A stretch of 64,000 nt of DNA from Polaribacter sp. NJDZ03 (GTDB lineage Bacteria > Bacteroidota > Bacteroidia > Flavobacteriales > Flavobacteriaceae), in the NCBI RefSeq assembly GCF_019263805.1, contig NZ_CP079195.1, forward strand, positions 2,145,501 through 2,209,500, read 5' to 3'. The translations under genes and the position numbers were made by a program. Position 1 is the first letter of the stretch. Each line of letters opens with the position of its first letter. Shown here piece after piece: positions 37,108 through 44,342 of the stretch. The notes under the pieces are model-generated. The model worked only from the letters and a program-made list of their open reading frames with translations, was not told the DNA's origin and searched no databases.

Positions 37108-38667
37108 ATGAGTAAAAGTGTTACATCAGCCAATCAACAAAATGATGCTCTTTTTGTTTTAATTAAGTCTTTAACTAAGTCAGAAAAGAGACAATTTAAT
37201 TTATATGTAGGTAGATTAGGTGGAAACATCGATGCTAAGTTTTTTTCTTTATTTAAGTTTTTAGAAAAACTGAAGGTATATGATGAAAAAGTTATCATTG
37301 GCAGCGGAATTGTTTCTAAGCAACAACTCTCTAACTTAAAGGCGCATTTATATAAACAGATATTAATTAGTTTGCGTTTAAACCCTGCCCATAAAAATGT
37401 GCGAATTCAAATTAGAGAACAATTAGATTTTGCAACTGTTTTATATCAAAAGGGATTGTACAAACAGAGTTTAAAACTTTTAGAAAAAGCCAAAAACATG
37501 GCTTTAGATAATGATGAGAAAAATATTGCTTATGAAATTGTAGAACTAGAAAAAGTAATAGAAACACAATACATTACAAGAAGTTTAAGCAACAGAGCAA
37601 ACCAACTGTCTATACAGGCAAAAGAATTAAGCCAAGACAATGTAATTGCTAGCAAACTTTCTAATTTATCATTACAATTATACAGTCATTTAATACAAAA
37701 TGGCTACGTAAAAAATGAAGAAGAACTAAAGTTTGTTGATAAATATTTTAGTGATCGAATGCCAAAGTACGATTATCAAAAGTTAGGTTTTCGTGAAAAA
37801 TTATGGTTATACAAAGCACATCTTTGGCATAGTTTTTTGGTGCAAGATTTTTTATTAAGCTATAAATATGCTAAAAAATGTGTTGATTTATTTGACAGCC
37901 CAAAACTGATTAATACACACCCAGTTTTCTATTTAAAATCTAAAAACTACTTACTTGAAGCTTCTTTTTTAGTGAAAAAAGTTTCTACTTTTAAAAGAGA
38001 ATTAACTCTTTTTGAATCTGAAATAGATCAAAAAGAAATACCAATGAATACCAATACAGAACTATTAATTTTCTTGTATTTCTATTCTAATAAATTACAC
38101 CTTCACTTTTTAGAAGGTTCTTTTGAAAAAGGAGAATATCTTGTTGACATTATTAATAATAAAATTGAAAAGTATAAAAATAGACTAGACAGTCATTTTA
38201 TTGTCTTACTCTACTACAAAATTGCCTGTTTGTATTTTGGAATGGGTAAAAACAAATTGTGTATTATTTATTTACAAAAAATAATTCGCTCTAAAAACAT
38301 AGGTTCTGCAGAAGATTTACAATGTTTTGCACGTATTTTAAACTTAATTGCACATTATGAATGTGGGTTAGATTACGATTTAGAAAGACAGTTTGTAGAT
38401 ACCTATAAGTTCTTACTAAAAATGGAAAACCTACAAGAAGTTCAGAAAGTTTTTCTAACCTCTATTAGAGATTTGAGTGATGTTTTTCCGCATGAAATAA
38501 GGAATGAGTTTAAAAAAATTCATGCCAAATTAAAAACCTTCGAGAATCATCCGTACGAAAAAAGAGCTTTCTTATACTTAGATATTTTATCCTGGTTAGA
38601 AAGTAAAATACAGAATAAACCGATTGCTTTAATTATTAAAGAAAAATTAAAACCTATTCGTAAATAA
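37108..38667 (+). CDS. Conserved hypothetical helical (TPR-like) protein
   Basis: 519 residues, no signal peptide or membrane helix. It opens with NDALFVLIKSLTKSEKRQFNLYVG and is almost wholly predicted helical. Repeated helix pairs such as LYKQSLKLLEKAKNMALDNDEKN, KYAKKCVDLFDSPKL and CLYFGMGKNKLCIIYLQKII look like degenerate tetratricopeptide units. It is very Lys/Leu rich. The start ATG at 37108 follows a short AT-rich leader. It is divergent from leuA and upstream of the thr operon, but nothing ties it to either pathway. I do not recognise a function; similar proteins occur across Bacteroidota. Confidence 0.7.
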   Translation: MSKSVTSANQQNDALFVLIKSLTKSEKRQFNLYVGRLGGNIDAKFFSLFKFLEKLKVYDEKVIIGSGIVSKQQLSNLKAHLYKQILISLRLNPAHKNVRIQIREQLDFATVLYQKGLYKQSLKLLEKAKNMALDNDEKNIAYEIVELEKVIETQYITRSLSNRANQLSIQAKELSQDNVIASKLSNLSLQLYSHLIQNGYVKNEEELKFVDKYFSDRMPKYDYQKLGFREKLWLYKAHLWHSFLVQDFLLSYKYAKKCVDLFDSPKLINTHPVFYLKSKNYLLEASFLVKKVSTFKRELTLFESEIDQKEIPMNTNTELLIFLYFYSNKLHLHFLEGSFEKGEYLVDIINNKIEKYKNRLDSHFIVLLYYKIACLYFGMGKNKLCIIYLQKIIRSKNIGSAEDLQCFARILNLIAHYECGLDYDLERQFVDTYKFLLKMENLQEVQKVFLTSIRDLSDVFPHEIRNEFKKIHAKLKTFENHPYEKRAFLYLDILSWLESKIQNKPIALIIKEKLKPIRK

Positions 38668-38771
38668 TAGGAAAACAATATTTTAAATAGTATATTTTTA
38701 TTAATTACGTATAAATCAGTCTAAAAAATAAAATAATCCCCACCTAAAGGTGAAAAATTAAATAATACTCC

Positions 38772-38779
38772 TATTTTTG
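38772..38779 (+). promoter_or_regulatory. -7 promoter element of the thr operon
   Basis: TATTTTTG matches TAnnTTTG. A transcript from here would carry the leader peptide about 60 nt from its 5' end and run about 200 nt before thrA. The -33 box is not convincing. Confidence 0.45.
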
Positions 38780-38843
38780 CTTTGTGAATTTATATAATAC
38801 ACATACTAATTCTTCTAAAACTACAAACGTAGTTTATACTGCT

Positions 38844-38885
38844 ATGCGCACAATTACTCGCACAATTACAACAATTACCCTTTAG
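38844..38885 (+). CDS. thrL: thr operon leader peptide (Thr/Ile rich)
   Basis: ATG CGC ACA ATT ACT CGC ACA ATT ACA ACA and so on encodes MRTITRTITTITL and then TAG: six threonines and three isoleucines in 13 residues, directly upstream of thrABC. This is the composition of the E. coli thrL peptide, where ribosome stalling at Thr/Ile codons controls attenuation. The chance of such a run immediately before thrA is very small. Translation and mechanism are inferred; no standard terminator is visible after it, so control might be by alternative pairing or Rho or at translation. Confidence 0.7.
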   Translation: MRTITRTITTITL

Positions 38886-38986
38886 GGGTTCTACTATATA
38901 CATATCACCACAGGTTATATAATTGTTTCGAATAACAACGAAATAAAGGCAATAAAACATTTAATTACACAAACTATTCATTAAAA

Positions 38987-41425
38987 ATGAAAGTATTAAA
39001 ATTTGGCGGTTCATCTGTCGCAAGTTCAGAAAAAATACAAAAAGTCTTAGCTATTGTTGAGGCTGCATCTAAAAAAGAAAAAATAGCCGTAGTAGTTTCT
39101 GCTTTCGGAAAAACTACTGATAAATTATTTGCTGGAGCAAATGAAGCTTTAGAAGACATTACAACTGCTAAAGAAATTTTAGGAACCATTAAAGAAATTC
39201 ATTTTGAAGTAATTGATGATTTAATTGCTAAAAATAAAAAAGAAGTTCACGAAGAGGTTACTTATCTATTTGACAGATTACTATCTATTTATGAAGGAAT
39301 TTTCTTATTACAAGAATTATCTGATAAAACACTAGCCAAAGTATATAGTTTTGGAGAAAGACTTTCTTCTTATATTATTGCAAATGCAGCAAAAGAATTG
39401 TTTGGTGCTACTCATAAAGAAAGTAGAGATTTAATAATTACAAACAATCAGTATTTAGATGCACAAGTAAATTTTAAAGTCACTAATAATAATATTACTT
39501 CCTTTTTTGAAGAGAACAAACATCAGGTTGTTGTTTTAGGTGGTTTTATCTCTTCGAATGTTTTTGAAGAAACAACTACATTAGGTAGAGGTGGTTCTGA
39601 TTTTACTGCCTCCATTTATGCTGCCGCTTTAGATGCAAATGAATTACAAATCTGGACAGATGTTTCTGGTATGTATACTGCAAACCCTAGAGTTGTAAAC
39701 CAAGCATATCCTATTTCAGAAATTTCTTATGAAGAAGCAATGGAGTTGTCTCATTTTGGAGCAAAAGTTTTATATCCACCAACAATTCAGCCTGCTTTAA
39801 GAAAAGAAATTGCTATTCGTATTAAAAATACGTTTGAACCAGAAAGTGCTGGAACATTAATCTGTAAGAACCCTAAAAACGGTAATGAAGTTAAAGGAAT
39901 TTCTCATATAGAAGATATTAGCTTAATTACTTTAGAAGGTGGAGGAATGGTTGGAATTCCTGGTTTTTCTAAGCGTTTATTCGAAACACTTTCTGTTGCT
40001 AAAATAAATGTAGTTTTTATAACACAAGCTTCATCAGAGCATTCTATTTGCGTAGGGGTTTTTGAAAATGATGCTGCAAAAGCTAAAGAACTTTTAGACG
40101 ATACTTTTAGCATAGAAATAGACAAGAAAAAAATTAAGCCAATTATTGTTGAAAGTAATTTGGCTATTATTGCCGTGGTTGGTGAGAGCATGAAAAACTA
40201 CCAAGGTTTAAGCGGACAAATGTTTAGCGCCCTAGGAAGAAACAATGTAAATGTGAGAGCAATTGCACAAGGTTCATCAGAAAAAAACATCTCTGCAGTT
40301 ATTAATAAATATGATGCAAAGAAAGCTTTAAACACGTTACATGAGCAATTCTTTGAAGAAAGAACGAAACAATTAAACTTGTTTGTAACAGGTGTTGGTA
40401 ATGTTGGTGAACGTTTTCTAGCTCAAATTCATCAACAAAAAAAGTTCTTAAAAGAAAACTTAAAATTAAGTATTAATGTTATCGGAATTGCCAATTCTAG
40501 AAAAATGGCTTTCGATGATAATGGTATCGATCTAAATAATTGGAAAGAGGCTTTAGAGAATGGCGAAGCAACAACTTTAGAGAGCTTTCATAAAAAAGTT
40601 AAAGAAAGTAATCATATAAATAGTGTTTTTATAGACAACACAGCAAACCAACAAGTTTCTGAAATCTATGAAAAATATTTACGCGAAAGTATTTCTGTGG
40701 TAACATGTAACAAAATTGCGTGTGCTTCTAGTTTTGATAACTATAAAACGTTAAAACAAGTTTCTAGAAAATACAATGCTTCTTTCTTATTCGAAACAAA
40801 CGTTGGGGCAGGTTTACCAATTATTGATACACTTAAAAACTTAATCAACTCTGGAGATAGAGTTCATAAAATTCAAGCTGTGTTATCTGGAAGTTTAAAT
40901 TTTGTATTCAATAACTTTAATGAAAATTCAACTTTTCATGACGTTGTTGCTGCTGCTCAAAAAGAAGGGTATACAGAACCAGATCCAAAAATTGATTTAA
41001 GTGGTGTAGATGTTGCTCGTAAAATATTAATTTTAGCGAGAGAAAGTGGCTATAAGATGGAATTAGAAGACATTGCAAAAAATGCCTTTTTACCTGATGA
41101 AAGCTTAAACACAACTAATAATGATGATTTTTACGCTTCTTTAACTAAAAATGAAGCGCATTTTCAAGATATATTTAAAGAAGCAAACGATAAAGATTGT
41201 CGATTAAAATATGTAGCAGAATTTGTAGACGGAAAGGCAAATGTTGGTTTACAACACATTCCGTCAGATCATCCTTTTTATAATTTAGAAGGAAGTGATA
41301 ATATTGTATTGTTCTTTACAGACAGATATCCAGAAAATCCTTTAATTATAAAAGGTGCTGGTGCCGGTGCAGATGTTACTGCTTCTGGTATTTTTGCAGA
41401 TGTAATTAGAATAGCTAACAAATAA
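38987..41425 (+). CDS. thrA: Bifunctional aspartokinase I / homoserine dehydrogenase I
   Basis: 812 residues. The N-terminal aspartokinase has VLKFGGSSVASSEKI, GRGGSDFTASIYA and WTDVSGMYTANPRVV. A central pair of ACT domains covers about 305-455 (ISLITLEGGGMVGIPG and LAIIAVVGESMKNYQG), typically the threonine-sensing site. The C-terminal homoserine dehydrogenase has FVTGVGNVGERFLAQI and ETNVGAGLPIIDTLKNLI, and GYTEPDPKIDLSGVDVARK. It catalyses the first and third steps from aspartate to threonine. It is first of thrABC, downstream of the leader peptide. Aspartate-semialdehyde dehydrogenase (asd) is not in the window. Confidence 0.97.
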   Translation: MKVLKFGGSSVASSEKIQKVLAIVEAASKKEKIAVVVSAFGKTTDKLFAGANEALEDITTAKEILGTIKEIHFEVIDDLIAKNKKEVHEEVTYLFDRLLSIYEGIFLLQELSDKTLAKVYSFGERLSSYIIANAAKELFGATHKESRDLIITNNQYLDAQVNFKVTNNNITSFFEENKHQVVVLGGFISSNVFEETTTLGRGGSDFTASIYAAALDANELQIWTDVSGMYTANPRVVNQAYPISEISYEEAMELSHFGAKVLYPPTIQPALRKEIAIRIKNTFEPESAGTLICKNPKNGNEVKGISHIEDISLITLEGGGMVGIPGFSKRLFETLSVAKINVVFITQASSEHSICVGVFENDAAKAKELLDDTFSIEIDKKKIKPIIVESNLAIIAVVGESMKNYQGLSGQMFSALGRNNVNVRAIAQGSSEKNISAVINKYDAKKALNTLHEQFFEERTKQLNLFVTGVGNVGERFLAQIHQQKKFLKENLKLSINVIGIANSRKMAFDDNGIDLNNWKEALENGEATTLESFHKKVKESNHINSVFIDNTANQQVSEIYEKYLRESISVVTCNKIACASSFDNYKTLKQVSRKYNASFLFETNVGAGLPIIDTLKNLINSGDRVHKIQAVLSGSLNFVFNNFNENSTFHDVVAAAQKEGYTEPDPKIDLSGVDVARKILILARESGYKMELEDIAKNAFLPDESLNTTNNDDFYASLTKNEAHFQDIFKEANDKDCRLKYVAEFVDGKANVGLQHIPSDHPFYNLEGSDNIVLFFTDRYPENPLIIKGAGAGADVTASGIFADVIRIANK

Positions 41426-41428
41426 AAA

Positions 41429-41590
41429 AGTATTCAGTAAGCAGTCACAGTTTTCAGTTAGCAAATGACTGGAAACTATGACTGAAAACTGCAAACTAAA
41501 AATAAAAATAGTATTCAGTGGCAGTAGCAGTTCTCAGTTAGCAAATGACTGGAAACTGTGACTGGAAACTGCGACTGAAAACTGAAGACT
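41429..41590. repeat. Two tandem hairpin-forming repeat units between thrA and thrB
   Basis: Two units of about 81 bp (41429-41509 and 41510-41590), each starting AGTATTCAGT and carrying a 17-bp stem around the loop TAGCAAATG: arms 41442-41458/41468-41484 and 41522-41538/41548-41564. The arms are variants of CAGTCACAGTTTTCAGT and ACTGGAAACTGTGACTG. They fill the entire thrA-thrB spacer, ending 9 bp before the thrB ATG. Confidence 0.75.
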
Positions 41591-41599
41591 TAAAAAAAA

Positions 41600-42529
41600 A
41601 TGGATTATTTAAAAATATTTGCTCCTGCTACTGTTGCCAATGTCTCTTGCGGATTTGATTCTTTAGGTTTTGCTGTTGATGAAATTGGAGATAAAATGAC
41701 TTTTACAAAAACTTCTGAAAAAGGCGTTAAAATAACCAATATTACTGGCGCAAACTTAACATACAATGTTGATGAAAATGCTGCTAGTGCAGTTGTTAAA
41801 AAAATACTGAATGAAGCAAATGCAGATTTTGGAATTGAATTAACCATACACAAAGGTTTTTCTCCTGGAAGTGGATTAGGTAGTTCTGCTGCTAGTGCTG
41901 CAGGTGCTGCTTTTGGCGCAAATCAGTTGTTAGGGAATATTTATTCTGATTTAGAATTGACAAAATTTGCCATGTTTGGTGAAGAAGTTGCTTGCGGAAC
42001 TCCTATTGCAGACAATGTTTCTGCGGCCATTTATGGTGGTTTCGTCTTAGTACGAAGCTACAGTCCGTTAGAAATTATAAAATTACCGGTTCCGAGTGAA
42101 TTGAGAGTGGTGGCTATTCATCCGCAGGTAGAAGTAAAAACAAAAGATGCTAGAGCCGTTTTACCTATAGAAATAGCACTGAAAGACGCAGTTACACAAT
42201 GGGCAAATGTTGGTGGTTTAATTAGCGGTTTATATGCTGATAATTACGAGCTAATTAGTAATTCTTTGGTTGATATTATTGTAGAACCTCATCGTAAAAA
42301 ATTAATTCCACATTTTGATGATGTTAAAAACGCAGCTATAAAAGCAGGTGCTTTAGGCGCAGGAATTAGTGGTTCTGGACCTACAATTTTCGCACTTTGT
42401 AAAGGTGATGAAATTGCAAAAGAGGTTTACAAAAGCATCGAAGAGAGTTATAAAAATACAGGTATTGACTTTGAAATGTTTATTTCTAAAGTGAATCATA
42501 AAGGAATGAAAATAATAAATAGTAATTAA
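41600..42529 (+). CDS. thrB: Homoserine kinase
   Basis: 309 residues of the GHMP kinase family. The N-terminal LKIFAPATVANVSCGFDSLGFAV, the phosphate loop SPGSGLGSSAASAAGAA near 90-106, and the C-terminal GALGAGISGSGPTIFAL motif are complete. It phosphorylates homoserine with ATP. It is second gene of the thr operon, separated from thrA by the repeat pair. Confidence 0.96.
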   Translation: MDYLKIFAPATVANVSCGFDSLGFAVDEIGDKMTFTKTSEKGVKITNITGANLTYNVDENAASAVVKKILNEANADFGIELTIHKGFSPGSGLGSSAASAAGAAFGANQLLGNIYSDLELTKFAMFGEEVACGTPIADNVSAAIYGGFVLVRSYSPLEIIKLPVPSELRVVAIHPQVEVKTKDARAVLPIEIALKDAVTQWANVGGLISGLYADNYELISNSLVDIIVEPHRKKLIPHFDDVKNAAIKAGALGAGISGSGPTIFALCKGDEIAKEVYKSIEESYKNTGIDFEMFISKVNHKGMKIINSN

Positions 42530-42530
42530 T

Positions 42531-42604
42531 CGTCATTACGAAGGAAGAATGACTGAAGTAATCTCTTTCTAACAAACAGATTGCTTCGTTGCTCTCGCAA
42601 TGAC
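42531..42604. repeat. Inverted repeat between thrB and thrC
   Basis: CGTCATTACGA at the left pairs imperfectly with TCGCAATGAC at the right, and the inner GAAGTAATCT pairs with AGATTGCTTC. This is a divergent copy of the widespread bacterial palindrome whose consensus contains GTCATTGCGAGGAACGAAGC. It fills most of the 90-bp spacer. Confidence 0.65.
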
Positions 42605-42619
42605 TAATAAACATACAAA

Positions 42620-43906
42620 ATGAACTATTACAGTTTACATCATAAATCACCAATATCAACTTTTAAAAATGCAGTTGTACAAGGTTTAGCAAAAGACAGA
42701 GGAATTTATTTTCCAGATAATATTCAACAACTTTCAAAAGATTTTATCGAAAATATTTCTGATTACACAAATCATGAAATTGCGTATGAGGTAATTAAAC
42801 AGTTTGTAGGTGATGAAATTCCGACTGAAAAATTAAAAGAGATTGTTGCAAAAACCGTTTCTTTCGATTTTCCTTTGGTAGAAGTGGATGATAATATTGC
42901 TGCTTTAGAATTGTTTCACGGCCCAACGATGGCTTTTAAAGACGTTGGCGCTAAATTTATGGCACAATGTTTAGAATACTTCAACAAAGATAGAGATGAT
43001 GAAGTTACTGTTTTAGTAGCTACTTCTGGAGATACTGGTGGTGCAGTTGCCAACGGGTTTTTAGGTGCAAAAGGTGTAAATGTGGTTATTTTATATCCTT
43101 CTGGTAAAGTAAGTGATATTCAAGAAAAACAACTGACAACTCTTGGTCAGAATATTAAAGCATTAGAAGTAGATGGCGTTTTTGATGATTGTCAAGAAAT
43201 GGTAAAAACTGCTTTTTTAGATGAAGAAATCACCAAAACATTAACCTCAGCAAACTCTATAAACGTTGCGCGTTGGTTACCACAAATGTTTTATTTTTTC
43301 TTTGCTTATAAAGAATTACATAAAAAACATAAAGACCTCATATTTTCTGTTCCTAGTGGAAATTTTGGTAATATTTGCGCAGGAATCATGGCACAAAAAT
43401 TAGGTTTACCAATTAAACACTTTGTAGCCTCTACAAATGTAAATGATACGGTTCCTAATTATTTAGTGGATGGTGTTTACAAACCAAAACCATCTAAAGC
43501 AACTATTTCTAACGCCATGGATGTTGGTAACCCTAGTAACTTTATCAGAATACAAGAATTATTTAATAACGACTTAAAAGCTCTTAAAACTGCTTTTTCT
43601 TCATATAGTTTTTCTGATGATGAAACACGTGCAACTATGAAAGAAATTTATGCAAACTCTGGTTATGTTGCAGACCCTCATGGAGCTGTTGGTTACTTAG
43701 GGTTGAAAAAACATGGTTTAAAAGAAAATGAATTCGGTGTTTTTCTAGAAACTGCACATCCTGTAAAGTTTTTAGATGTTGTAGAAGAAACTTTACCTGT
43801 TAAAGTTGCAATTCCTGAACAGATTAAAAAGGTAATCAACAATAAAAAAGTAGCTTACAAAGCTTCTACGTACCAAGATTTAAAAGATTTCTTAATGAAG
43901 GAATAA
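42620..43906 (+). CDS. thrC: Threonine synthase
   Basis: 428 residues of the PLP fold-type II threonine synthase with an N-terminal domain (MNYYSLHHKSPISTFKNAVVQGLAKDRG, first 20 residues are diagnostic). The PLP lysine is in HGPTMAFKDVGAKF near residue 108, ATSGDTGGAVANGFLGAKGV binds phosphate, and FSVPSGNFGNICAGIMA follows. It converts phosphohomoserine to threonine, the substrate of the ilvA product. Last gene of thrABC, closed by a strong terminator. Confidence 0.96.
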   Translation: MNYYSLHHKSPISTFKNAVVQGLAKDRGIYFPDNIQQLSKDFIENISDYTNHEIAYEVIKQFVGDEIPTEKLKEIVAKTVSFDFPLVEVDDNIAALELFHGPTMAFKDVGAKFMAQCLEYFNKDRDDEVTVLVATSGDTGGAVANGFLGAKGVNVVILYPSGKVSDIQEKQLTTLGQNIKALEVDGVFDDCQEMVKTAFLDEEITKTLTSANSINVARWLPQMFYFFFAYKELHKKHKDLIFSVPSGNFGNICAGIMAQKLGLPIKHFVASTNVNDTVPNYLVDGVYKPKPSKATISNAMDVGNPSNFIRIQELFNNDLKALKTAFSSYSFSDDETRATMKEIYANSGYVADPHGAVGYLGLKKHGLKENEFGVFLETAHPVKFLDVVEETLPVKVAIPEQIKKVINNKKVAYKASTYQDLKDFLMKE

Positions 43907-43928
43907 GAACTTTAACTTCTTAAAATTA

Positions 43929-43962
43929 AAAAGTCCTAACAATTAAAATTGTTAGGACTTTT
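43929..43962 (+). terminator. Terminator after thrC
   Basis: AAAAGTCCTAACAATT and AATTGTTAGGACTTTT form a perfect 16-bp stem with a 2-base loop, ending in a T-run, 22 bp after the thrC stop. Confidence 0.8.
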
Positions 43963-44342
43963 TTGTTGCTTGTTTAAATTAAGCTACCAAAACATCATAA
44001 ATTTATTACTTTGCTTTACTACCTAAAAAGTCTACTTCTATTTTTAGTACAATTTACTTTTACAAACTATTTAAGAGCATTAAATACCAACTTTAATCAA
44101 CAGTCAACACCTATTTAGATTCATATTACCGTTTATAAATAGATACCACAGGTAGAATTCTAGATTTTAAAGTTTGTACAAAAAAATAATTTTATTTTTA
44201 TTTAAGAATTGCAATAGGTATTCTACTCTAAACAACTGAAAACAAAAGAATATGAAACAAAAAAAGGTAGTGATATAAAACCACTACCTTTAAGTTATTA
44301 ATATTATAGTACTATTTAAGCAAGTAACAATTTTTTGAATAA
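43963..44342. other. Gene-free stretch between thrC and the phosphatase gene
   Basis: About 380 bp of AT-rich DNA between convergent genes. Apart from the thrC terminator at its left edge and the phosphatase terminator hairpin at 44263-44291, I see no gene, repeat or signal. Confidence 0.5.
44263..44291 (-). terminator. Terminator after the secreted phosphatase gene
   Basis: AAAGGTAGTG and CACTACCTTT form a 10-bp stem with a 9-base loop, followed on the minus strand by TTTTTGTTTC. It is 52 bp past the stop at 44343. Confidence 0.65.

Larger units (their letters stand above)
38668..38986. other. thrA leader region
   Basis: 319 bp with a promoter box (38772-38779), a 7-bp hairpin AAACTAC/GTAGTTT with a 4-base loop (38818-38835), the thrL leader peptide (38844-38885), and about 100 bp of AT-rich leader before thrA. 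Segment AACAATTA in the control codons (38870-38877) can pair with TAATTGTT (38920-38927). That segment can alternatively pair with AACAA at 38934-38938. No classic GC hairpin with a T-run was found. Confidence 0.55.

Noticed and set aside
41429..41590. A short CRISPR array at the thrA-thrB spacer.
   Set aside because: Only two units of about 81 bp that repeat along their whole length with mismatches, no unique spacers and no cas genes.
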